This document shows positions 1-5,475 of a DNA stretch of 5,475 nt, piece by piece. The stretch covers positions 1-5,475 of the forward strand of contig JAHEDF010000301.1 of NCBI GenBank assembly GCA_024641365.1, given 5' to 3'. Numbering within the stretch: the stretch's first letter is position 1; every line of letters starts with the position of its first letter. A model generated the notes under the pieces. The model had not been told where the DNA came from and did no database searches. It saw only the letters and a list, made by a program, of their open reading frames with translations. This DNA comes from Planctomycetota bacterium (GTDB lineage: Bacteria > Planctomycetota > UBA11346). The position numbers and the translations under genes are program-made.

Positions 1-2327
1 TTAAATCCTGCAAATATGGACACATTAGATACTAACTGAAAAGACTGGGTGCGAATTGGTAGTATGGATGGCAAATAGGTGCCTTCTGCAATCCAAATTT
101 CATTAACGCCGCTGGTTGCCGCCGCCAATGCGGGATCCAAACGTTTATAGGCATTGGCCCATGAGCTGCCACTATTTGCACCACCAGCATCTTTATCGAC
201 ATAAATACGGGTTAACGTTTCATAAGCACCAATATCCACCGTGCCAATGGCACGGTTATTTCCTGCAATATCAGTACTTGCTATACCAACGTTAGAACCA
301 ACGTTAGCCGCTGGACTACCATATTGCAGTCGCAATCCATCATCACCGGTTCCTAAAATATTATCTGGTCCAGTTGGAGAACTTGCATCATAGAAATTAG
401 GATTTGAAGTAACTAAGCCGCCACCGTTATTTGTCCCTGCAGGCAATCCTCCTTCAATTAAACAATTCGTTACGGTTGGATTCGCTGGTCCAATATTACC
501 AAATTGATTTGCCCCTCCACCGGTCGTATTACCCCAAAAAATGGTATTCCGAATTTGTGGTGACGTGTTGAAATTAGCAATTCCACCACCATTAGCGACT
601 GATGTATTCCCTGAAACAGTACAATTTATCATGCTAATATTTGCTGCGCCGTCACCAAAAATGCCGCCACCTCCATAGCTACCGCTCGTAGAGACATTTT
701 GCGAGAACACACAATTTTGAATAATTGCGGTGCCTTGAACATGCAAACCGCCACCCCAGCCAGTGGTTGTGTTACCTCCGAAAAAGCTATCCGTAATTGA
801 TATGGTTTTTGTAGATGCTAATAATGAAATCCCACCGCCACTTGTTTGGGACGAGTTTTCAAACAAGACGCAATGGGCTACTGTCAAATTATGCGTCGCA
901 TAAATGCCACCGCCTCTATTAGACCCACCGTTAGCAACCCCGTCAGTGATAAAAAAGCCATCTACTACACCACCGTCAGATATGGTCGAAATAACATTAT
1001 AACTATTATCACCTGGAATATTAATGGTTCCAATATCACCACTTAAGAGCGTCGGACGCACTCGCCAATCGCTTTGTGAACGACTGGTTTCTACGCCACC
1101 AAAACCACCATAGAGTCCCAGGCCAGTACGAGCCTTGAAACTTTGCGTACGATCCGTGTTGGTTGTTGGTTTATACGTGCCAGTGCGTGTCCAAATTTCG
1201 ATTGCATCATTAGGTGTCGCTGCAAGCGCATCGCTCAGTTGCACATATCCATTTGTCCATGATGTGCCATTATTTGATCCGTTTGCCAGTGAATTAACAT
1301 AAACAATCTGAATTTCGTACGCCCCTCTATCAGGGCCTCCACCTTGGTTGCGCGCACGGCCCGCAATGTCTGTCGACAGTCCGCTATCTGTACCGCTGTG
1401 CACTACGGCGCTATTTGAAGAAGGATGTAAACCATCATCGCGCGTGCCATATTTATTATCTGGACCATCCAAATCGGATGTATTAATAAACAGAGGGTTA
1501 CTACTATCGTTGCTACCATTATTAACATAGCTTCCTGACGGTGATGATACCTGTCCCAATCCTCCCTTCATCGAGGTGCCACTCATATTAATGGTTTTAC
1601 CACTATTATATATTTCTTCTCCAAAAGAATCATTATCCCAAAATATAGAATCTCTGAATGTTACAGAACCACTATTGTAGCCGCTATATGCGCCGCCATT
1701 ATTGGCAACATTACCATAAAAAGTACAGCTTCTAATCAGTGGATTAGTTGAAGAGCTCTCATCGTAAATAGCGCCGCCATGTCCACACGTGGTACTGCCA
1801 TTAGTAATAAAGGCACAATTTTGAACTGTCGGATTACTATTGATGCCAAAATAAATGCCGCCAGCTCCGAAGCTGCCATCATTGCTAATAAAAAAACAAT
1901 TTTGTATGGTAATTGTAGAGCCGCCATTTATGAATATTCCACCACCGACATTATATGGATATCCTGAATTCGCATTTCCATCGCGAACTATGACCGTATC
2001 AATTAGACCTGTACCAAGCGCTTCTAAAACATGGTAACTATTGTCTGTCTTTGAATTAATTATCCCTATATCACCGCTTAAAATCGTTTGATTAGTAAAA
2101 GATCGTTGAGAAACGCTTGTTTCACTACCTGCAAAGCCGCCATAAAGATTTACACCAGATTTGACAGTGAATGTATTGCTTCGTGAGGAACCTGGTTTGT
2201 AAGTTCCGGCTGCCACCCACACTGAATCCCCTGATGCTGCATTATTTAAAGCGGTGACTAAATTTCCGTACGCATTATTCCAATCTGTACCATCTTGTTT
2301 ACCTGCACCAACTGATTTTACATAGAG
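1..2327 (-). repeat. Three intragenic beta-helix modules (third incomplete)
   Basis: This is a protein-level repeat inside the secreted protein gene. Module 1 lies at 2327-1314, module 2 at 1307-219 and the beginning of module 3 at 209-1. The opening tryptophans (residues 219, 560, 926) are 341 and 366 residues apart. Shared blocks are G-T/S-x-W-x-N-x-Y, then A-L-x-x-A, then I/V-W-x-x-x-G-T-Y-x-P, then L-Y-G-G-F-x-G-x-E-T-S, then LLSGDIG or ILSGDIG. Modules 1 and 2 end in DIAG followed by GAYE. The DNA has diverged, so these are old duplications kept by selection on the protein. The number of modules beyond the left edge is unknown. Confidence 0.85.
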
Positions 2328-2936
2328 CGTGGGTGAAATACCAATTTTAATATTGGGCACCCACGTGCTGTAGTTCGGTAGTGGCGAATTTCCCGTCCAT
2401 GTGGTTGGTGACGTGCCCACAACTGTAGCATCTCGATACCAAAGCGACCGATTACCACCACCAGCGGGTACGGTATAATTTGTAGTTGCTGATAAGGGGA
2501 ATAATGAGCTATTTCTAAATGAAATATCAACCATCAGATTATTTGCGCCACCAACATAATTAAACGGGGTGGTAAAAACAAAGGTGTATTCACCCGTTGA
2601 TGAAATAAAAACACTTCCATTATACACTGTGGTAAATCCTGTATCCCAATTTTGACTAGTGAAGCTGGTACTTGTGGTGTGTTTTAAACGAATATTCAGA
2701 TTGCTAATTGTGTAACCAGGCAATGAATTAAACGAAAAAGTCAGACTGCGAATTTTGCCTGTCGTACCAATTTCGCTGGCCAAATAAATTGATTGAACAC
2801 GAGCCTGTGAATTACTGGCACCAAACGGTACATTTAAACCACTAAGAGAAGAAGCCGATGGTATCTGCGCTTCAATGGCAGCAATGCGTTGTGTCGACAT
2901 CAGGAGGACCAACAGCAATCCGAATATTCTCAACAA
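1..2936 (-). CDS. Secreted multi-module right-handed beta-helix protein (choice-of-anchor Q / Pmp-like), C-terminus outside the window
   Basis: The frame is open for 978 codons to the left edge and contains no stop. Residues 1-20 are a signal peptide (basic start, hydrophobic FGLLLVLLM, then a cleavage region near RIAA), so the product is exported. Residues about 25-200 look like a beta-sandwich module of the kind found ahead of repeat regions in large secreted proteins (SQARVQSIYLASEIG, later PFNYVGGANNLMVDI). From residue 204 there are beta-helix modules. Each opens with a W-N-x-Y / GTYKP / LYGGFxGxETS block, continues with GGGI and FxxN rungs carrying NC steps, and closes with a calcium-loop-like GPDNxxGTxDDGL, DIAG and GAYE, the signature of choice-of-anchor Q proteins. 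Module 1 covers residues 204-541 and module 2 residues 544-906; module 3 is cut. The likely role is a surface or extracellular adhesin or structural protein. No catalytic residues are recognisable and any C-terminal anchor is unseen. The start is TTG at 2936, chosen for its Shine-Dalgarno. GTG at 2966 is an in-frame alternative that lengthens the signal peptide by 10 residues. Confidence 0.9.
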   Translation of the reverse strand, partial: MLRIFGLLLVLLMSTQRIAAIEAQIPSASSLSGLNVPFGASNSQARVQSIYLASEIGTTGKIRSLTFSFNSLPGYTISNLNIRLKHTTSTSFTSQNWDTGFTTVYNGSVFISSTGEYTFVFTTPFNYVGGANNLMVDISFRNSSLFPLSATTNYTVPAGGGNRSLWYRDATVVGTSPTTWTGNSPLPNYSTWVPNIKIGISPTLYVKSVGAGKQDGTDWNNAYGNLVTALNNAASGDSVWVAAGTYKPGSSRSNTFTVKSGVNLYGGFAGSETSVSQRSFTNQTILSGDIGIINSKTDNSYHVLEALGTGLIDTVIVRDGNANSGYPYNVGGGIFINGGSTITIQNCFFISNDGSFGAGGIYFGINSNPTVQNCAFITNGSTTCGHGGAIYDESSSTNPLIRSCTFYGNVANNGGAYSGYNSGSVTFRDSIFWDNDSFGEEIYNSGKTINMSGTSMKGGLGQVSSPSGSYVNNGSNDSSNPLFINTSDLDGPDNKYGTRDDGLHPSSNSAVVHSGTDSGLSTDIAGRARNQGGGPDRGAYEIQIVYVNSLANGSNNGTSWTNGYVQLSDALAATPNDAIEIWTRTGTYKPTTNTDRTQSFKARTGLGLYGGFGGVETSRSQSDWRVRPTLLSGDIGTINIPGDNSYNVISTISDGGVVDGFFITDGVANGGSNRGGGIYATHNLTVAHCVLFENSSQTSGGGISLLASTKTISITDSFFGGNTTTGWGGGLHVQGTAIIQNCVFSQNVSTSGSYGGGGIFGDGAANISMINCTVSGNTSVANGGGIANFNTSPQIRNTIFWGNTTGGGANQFGNIGPANPTVTNCLIEGGLPAGTNNGGGLVTSNPNFYDASSPTGPDNILGTGDDGLRLQYGSPAANVGSNVGIASTDIAGNNRAIGTVDIGAYETLTRIYVDKDAGGANSGSSWANAYKRLDPALAAATSGVNEIWIAEGTYLPSILPIRTQSFQLVSNVSIFAGF

Positions 2937-2940
2937 GGAC

Positions 2941-2946
2941 CACCTC
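2941..2946 (-). promoter_or_regulatory. Shine-Dalgarno GAGGTG that decides the TTG start of the beta-helix gene
   Basis: Read on the minus strand, GAGGTG (2946-2941) matches the 3' end of 16S rRNA over six bases. It lies 4 nt before TTG 2936 and 7 nt before TTG 2933. Either start keeps a good signal peptide. GTG 2966, the first possible start after the in-frame TAA at 2972-2970, has no comparable site. The first in-frame ATG (2900) would remove the hydrophobic core of the signal peptide and is unlikely. Confidence 0.55.
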
Positions 2947-3063
2947 AATAGCTGTTTGGTCAACACGCTTTAGTTCTACTGCGTTTGACTAGGTTCTGAA
3001 TGATAAGAGTTTCTATAACGCTCGTTCTTCACAGCAACGTGTAATTGAGTAATAAACGTAATC

Positions 3064-3073
3064 TATCGCGATA
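3064..3073. promoter_or_regulatory. Perfect 10-bp palindrome TATCGCGATA, possible operator
   Basis: The sequence equals its own reverse complement and lies near the middle of the divergent spacer, a place where one dimeric regulator could affect both genes. Ten base pairs is short and could occur by chance. No regulator family is identifiable. Confidence 0.25.
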
Positions 3074-3081
3074 ACCAATAC

Positions 3082-3093
3082 AGAGCTTGCTCT
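3082..3093. promoter_or_regulatory. Inverted repeat AGAGC-TT-GCTCT, possible operator
   Basis: Perfect 5-bp arms flank a TT centre. It overlaps the weak -35 candidate TTGCTC of the kinase gene, so a bound protein there could block or recruit RNA polymerase. Its centre is 19 bp from the centre of the TATCGCGATA palindrome, close to two helical turns. The length is modest and chance is possible. Confidence 0.2.
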
Positions 3094-3123
3094 TCGATGA
3101 TTCTGAACACAAAATGCTTACGA

Positions 3124-3137
3124 TGTACTTCGGTATA
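3124..3137 (+). promoter_or_regulatory. Small 5' leader hairpin with a cUUCGg tetraloop
   Basis: UGUAC and GUAUA pair (C-G, A-U, U-A, G-U, U-A) around the loop UUCG with a C-G closing pair, the known extra-stable tetraloop type. It ends 5 nt before the Shine-Dalgarno of the kinase gene. If transcription starts downstream of the 3110-3115 element, the hairpin would sit at the very 5' end of the mRNA. An effect on translation or mRNA stability is inference, and the stem is short. Confidence 0.3.
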
Positions 3138-3142
3138 CAACT

Positions 3143-3148
3143 AAGGGA
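3143..3148 (+). promoter_or_regulatory. Shine-Dalgarno AAGGGA of the kinase gene
   Basis: AAGGGA lies 8 nt before ATG 3157, a normal distance, and supports this start over later methionines. Confidence 0.6.
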
Positions 3149-3156
3149 TTCATCAC

Positions 3157-5403
3157 ATGGATAGCAGCGTGATTGTTGATGCGTTGGTTCAAGTTGCTCA
3201 AAAACGCCGGTTATTATCAACCGGTCCAGCACAACGCCTTGGTGATTATGCCACACAAAAGCAATTGAATAACCTCAGCGACTTACGTTCTTGGTTGCAA
3301 TCTGGAGATGGATTATCGGCACATTTAGCCAACCAATTATTAGAGCTCATCCCGGCAGAGGACGTAAAGCCTTTGGGTCCATATATACCCGTAGCGCATT
3401 TAGCTGACGGCGGCATGGGATCCGTGTGGTTGGCGTGTTCACCAAAAAATGAATTGGTCGTGGTGAAAACCATGAAGAAAAATTTACCCGCTGGGGTAGA
3501 GAAGTCGCATGGCACGGAATTTATGTTGCGCTTCGAACGCGAAGCGAAAATCACTATGCAGCTTAATCATCCGAATGTGGTGCGCTGTATCGACAGTGGG
3601 CAGTCTGACGACGGCGTTCCATTTATGGTATTGGAATACGTCAACAGTGGAGATTTAAAAGATTTAGTCGAACGTCGCGGTGGCTTACCAGAAGGTTTAG
3701 CACTGGCTATTTTATACCAAGCAGCAGACGGCTTAGCAGAGGCACATCGCATTCATTTAGTACACCGCGATATCAAGCCGCCGAATATTTTCGTCAATCA
3801 AGAGGGACAGGCAAAAATAGCCGACTTTGGTATTGCCCGTTCAACCGAGCAAAATCGCACCATGCTTACCATGGAAGGTGCGATTGTTGGTAGTCCACTC
3901 TACATGTCTCCAGAACAAATTGTCACCGACCCAAATTTAGATATTCGCAGTGATATTTATGCGCTTGGAGCAGTGTTGTATTACTGCTTAGCCGGAGCGG
4001 CTCCTTTTGATGGCCGCCTGCAGGAAATATTACATAAACATTGTACCGCCTCTATTCCTGACATCAGAAAATTACGGCCAGTCATTAGTAAAGATGCTGC
4101 GCAAATTATTAATACCTGTATGCAGAAAGAGCGCGGTAAACGTTATAATACACCAGATGAACTTCGCTCTGCTGTTGCCAACGCGTTAGTAAAATTAGGA
4201 CTGACACCAAAATCTGCCATTGAAGAAGAAACACGACAAGGCGATCTCTCAGGTAACGATGGCAAAGCATTTGTGCCATCATCAGATATGGCCACCATCA
4301 CTGCTAATTTAGTTGCTGAAAGTGAACAAAAAACTGTAGCCGCTGATTTACGCGGCGGCTCAAATGATATGACTATGGCCGCTGATCTTAGTGGCAGATC
4401 AGATGAAGCCACTATAAATGCCGATTTGTTGGATGCATCGCCAACCATGCCGATGTCAACGAATGATATTCAAACTATCGCTGCGAATTTATTAGCGCTT
4501 GATGATCCAGCTGCACCACGCGCAGTCAGTGCAACCATGGCTACTATGCCAATGATGCCAGCTGGCGGCCAAAAATCTGATACCCCTAATACGCAAACAT
4601 TAGCAACTGCAGTTGTTGACGGCCAATTACGTTTTCAACAACCAAAATTGCCTGATACTTTTACCGGTGATTTTAATTCAGCTATTGAAGGTGATTGGCT
4701 GAGCTTATTGCCAGAAAACGCAAACGACCCTGCGGGCGTTATTTTATTTGCGCGACCCAGCATCGTCATGGGTAAATTACGCGAAGCGCCAGTCGATTTA
4801 TGTTTACGTTATTATCCGGTTGCTACACATAAAGACGCTCTGCAACGCATTAGCCGACAACACGTTTGTTTGCGTTATGATGCGATAGAAAATCGTTGTG
4901 TGGTTGATGATAAGGGCAGCCCAAATGGCACTATGCTCGATGGTATTACCGTAAAACCTGGGCAATCAGTGCCCTTAGAAAATGACGGTGAAAATATTTT
5001 AGTGGTGGCAAATGTCGCGGTTTTGCGTTTACGCTGTGTGCCGAATCGTAGTGATCCGCAACCCGCTTTAGATGGGGCACCACCAAGCACGGGATCGTCA
5101 TCATGCGGTATCGAACATGGACATGGATTTGATGCGGTAATTATTGGACGTCCCGAAAATCGGCCAGAAATGTCTTACGTCCAAGTCTTTCGTCAGGTCA
5201 CTATTGGTGGTCCTGGCGCACAATTAACTCTTGCGGGTGCGCGGACGAAAAGTGCCTGTCAAATTGGTGTGTATGATGGCCGTTGGTTGTGGCGACCAGT
5301 CGAAGCAACACCAGTAGCGTGGCAACCTATTGTAGAAGGCACAAAATTAGATCTCGGTGGAAAAACCTTAGTCGCACAAGTTGGTTCGTATACGCATTTC
5401 TAA
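3157..5403 (+). CDS. Cytoplasmic Hanks-type Ser/Thr protein kinase with threonine-repeat linker and FHA domain
   Basis: The 748-residue protein transfers phosphate from ATP to Ser/Thr. Residues 1-72 look helical and have no recognised function. The kinase domain spans about 76-345 and appears complete: glycine loop ADGGMGSVW (83-91), ATP lysine K104 in VVVKTM, helix-C glutamate E129 in FEREA, catalytic HRDIKPPN (203-210, base D205), metal-binding DFG (223-225), activation-loop threonines T235 and T238, GSPLYMSPEQ (245-254), SDIYALG with D266, and R329. It should therefore be active. Residues about 350-500 form a polar linker with a 13-residue threonine repeat. Residues about 528-628 are an FHA phosphothreonine-binding domain with MGK (538-540), RISRQH (564-569) and SPNGT (588-592); the usual GR is GK. 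Residues about 655-748 resemble a second, degenerate FHA fold. No transmembrane segment or extracellular sensor is present, unlike PknB-type kinases, so the input signal is probably cytoplasmic. ATG 3157 has a good Shine-Dalgarno. Substrates are unknown. Confidence 0.95.
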   Translation: MDSSVIVDALVQVAQKRRLLSTGPAQRLGDYATQKQLNNLSDLRSWLQSGDGLSAHLANQLLELIPAEDVKPLGPYIPVAHLADGGMGSVWLACSPKNELVVVKTMKKNLPAGVEKSHGTEFMLRFEREAKITMQLNHPNVVRCIDSGQSDDGVPFMVLEYVNSGDLKDLVERRGGLPEGLALAILYQAADGLAEAHRIHLVHRDIKPPNIFVNQEGQAKIADFGIARSTEQNRTMLTMEGAIVGSPLYMSPEQIVTDPNLDIRSDIYALGAVLYYCLAGAAPFDGRLQEILHKHCTASIPDIRKLRPVISKDAAQIINTCMQKERGKRYNTPDELRSAVANALVKLGLTPKSAIEEETRQGDLSGNDGKAFVPSSDMATITANLVAESEQKTVAADLRGGSNDMTMAADLSGRSDEATINADLLDASPTMPMSTNDIQTIAANLLALDDPAAPRAVSATMATMPMMPAGGQKSDTPNTQTLATAVVDGQLRFQQPKLPDTFTGDFNSAIEGDWLSLLPENANDPAGVILFARPSIVMGKLREAPVDLCLRYYPVATHKDALQRISRQHVCLRYDAIENRCVVDDKGSPNGTMLDGITVKPGQSVPLENDGENILVVANVAVLRLRCVPNRSDPQPALDGAPPSTGSSSCGIEHGHGFDAVIIGRPENRPEMSYVQVFRQVTIGGPGAQLTLAGARTKSACQIGVYDGRWLWRPVEATPVAWQPIVEGTKLDLGGKTLVAQVGSYTHF
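4285..4626 (+). repeat. 13-residue (39-bp) threonine-centred repeat in the kinase linker
   Basis: Four units are strictly tandem: DMATITANLVAES, EQKTVAADLRGGS, NDMTMAADLSGRS and DEATINADLLDAS (residues 377-428, bases 4285-4440). A fifth, DIQTIAANLLALD (437-449, bases 4465-4503), follows after 8 residues. A weaker sixth, NTQTLATAVVDGQ (478-490), lies further on. The central threonines are T380, T393, T406, T419, T440 and T481. The consensus is D/E-x-x-T-hydrophobic-x-A-D/N-L. Codons differ between units, so the pattern is kept at protein level. Linker phosphorylation by the kinase itself and binding by the FHA domain are inferences. Confidence 0.8.
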
Positions 5404-5475
5404 TTTTTTTTCTTAGTCGCTTCGGTTCGTTCTGCCCACGTTTCCCACGCACCAATCAATGCAGAATATTGTTCC
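5400..5475 (-). CDS. C-terminal 24 codons of a convergent gene of uncertain family (sulfatase-like ending possible)
   Basis: On the minus strand one frame is open from the right edge to TAG at 5402-5400; the other two frames hit stops. The visible tail is EQYSALIGAWETWAER followed by TEATKKKN. It reads as an amphipathic helix with a basic end. The L-x-x-x-W-x-x-WA-x-R pattern is reminiscent of arylsulfatase C-termini, which are common in PVC bacteria, but 24 residues are too few to assign a family. The stop codon overlaps the kinase stop (TAA 5401-5403), so the two genes converge with a 4-bp overlap. The lysines are encoded opposite a run of eight T (5404-5411). Confidence 0.5.
   Translation of the reverse strand, partial: EQYSALIGAWETWAERTEATKKKN

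Larger units (their letters stand above)
2937..3156. promoter_or_regulatory. Divergent intergenic region between the secreted protein and the kinase
   Basis: This 220-bp spacer must hold the promoters of both flanking genes because they are transcribed away from each other. No strong sigma-70 consensus is visible. The best plus-strand guess is TTGCTC (3087-3092) with CAAAAT (3110-3115) at 17-bp spacing, a weak match. On the minus strand a TATAGA (3017-3012) lies about 75 nt from the secreted-protein start, but the nearest -35-like TTGCTG is only 14 bp upstream of it. Two palindromes and a small hairpin in the spacer are listed separately. No RNA gene or small coding region is convincing here. 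Confidence 0.5.

Noticed and set aside
1..2. The terminal AA of the beta-helix frame as the start of a TAA stop
   Set aside because: In the correct frame the AA are the first two bases of a codon starting A-A, which encodes Asn or Lys, so the frame continues past the edge. The third module is also cut in mid-motif.
846..2037. Short plus-strand reading frames (846-1046, 1348-1530, 1779-1967, 1855-2037)
   Set aside because: They lie antisense to the strongly supported beta-helix gene, have low-complexity translations and lack good ribosome sites.
219..2327. CRISPR array or DNA-level satellite in the repeat-rich left half
   Set aside because: The repeats are protein modules of several hundred residues with diverged DNA; there are no short identical repeats with uniform spacers.
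1736..2530. Short minus-strand frames at 1736-1927 and 2318-2530
   Set aside because: They are out of frame within the beta-helix gene, which has clear domain signatures across the same bases.
3029..5090. Minus-strand frames opposite the kinase (3029-3256, 3246-3554, 3567-3752, 4143-4448, 4875-5090) and a plus frame at 4007-4189
   Set aside because: All but the first lie wholly within the kinase gene, and 3029-3256 overlaps its start and runs through the spacer. None shows a domain or a convincing ribosome site.
3157..5403. Assignment to PknB or to the type VI secretion kinase PpkA
   Set aside because: There are no PASTA domains, membrane segment or von Willebrand domain, and no secretion-system genes are nearby, so no gene symbol is justified.
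5404..5411. T8 run after the kinase as a Rho-independent terminator
   Set aside because: No GC-rich hairpin precedes it; only a short GCGTATACG-like palindrome lies upstream. The run is explained as lysine codons of the convergent gene.

Overview
The window reads as bacterial DNA of moderate GC content. It holds two large divergently transcribed genes and the tail of a third. The first is a secreted right-handed beta-helix protein with choice-of-anchor-Q-type modules and chlamydial-Pmp-like GGxI/FxxN rungs. The second is a soluble eukaryotic-type Ser/Thr kinase with an FHA domain. This pairing suggests the Planctomycetota-Verrucomicrobiota-Chlamydiota-Lentisphaerota group or an equally environmental lineage. 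The taxonomic reading is inference; no rRNA or marker gene is present.

Positions 1-2936 (minus strand) are one uninterrupted reading frame of 978 complete codons that runs off the left edge. It uses a non-ATG start, so an ATG-to-stop search misses it. It encodes a signal peptide, an N-terminal beta-sandwich module, two complete beta-helix modules of about 340-365 residues and the start of a third.

Positions 2937-3156 are the divergent intergenic region. It holds two short perfect palindromes, weak promoter-like elements, a small cUUCGg hairpin and the Shine-Dalgarno of the kinase gene.

Positions 3157-5403 (plus strand) encode a 748-residue Hanks-type Ser/Thr kinase. The order is an N-terminal helical region, a complete kinase domain with all catalytic residues, a linker with a 13-residue threonine-centred repeat, an FHA domain, and a C-terminal domain that looks like a second, degenerate FHA fold. 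No membrane segment is visible, so the kinase is probably cytoplasmic.

Positions 5400-5475 (minus strand) are the last 24 codons of a convergent gene whose stop codon overlaps the kinase stop.

The most notable feature is the periodic linker of the kinase. Its threonines keep 13-residue spacing and a D/E-x-x-T-hydrophobic-x-A-D/N-L pattern although the DNA has diverged. This suggests a ladder of autophosphorylation sites that the downstream FHA domain could read. A functional link between the kinase and the divergent secreted protein is possible from the shared intergenic region but is not shown.
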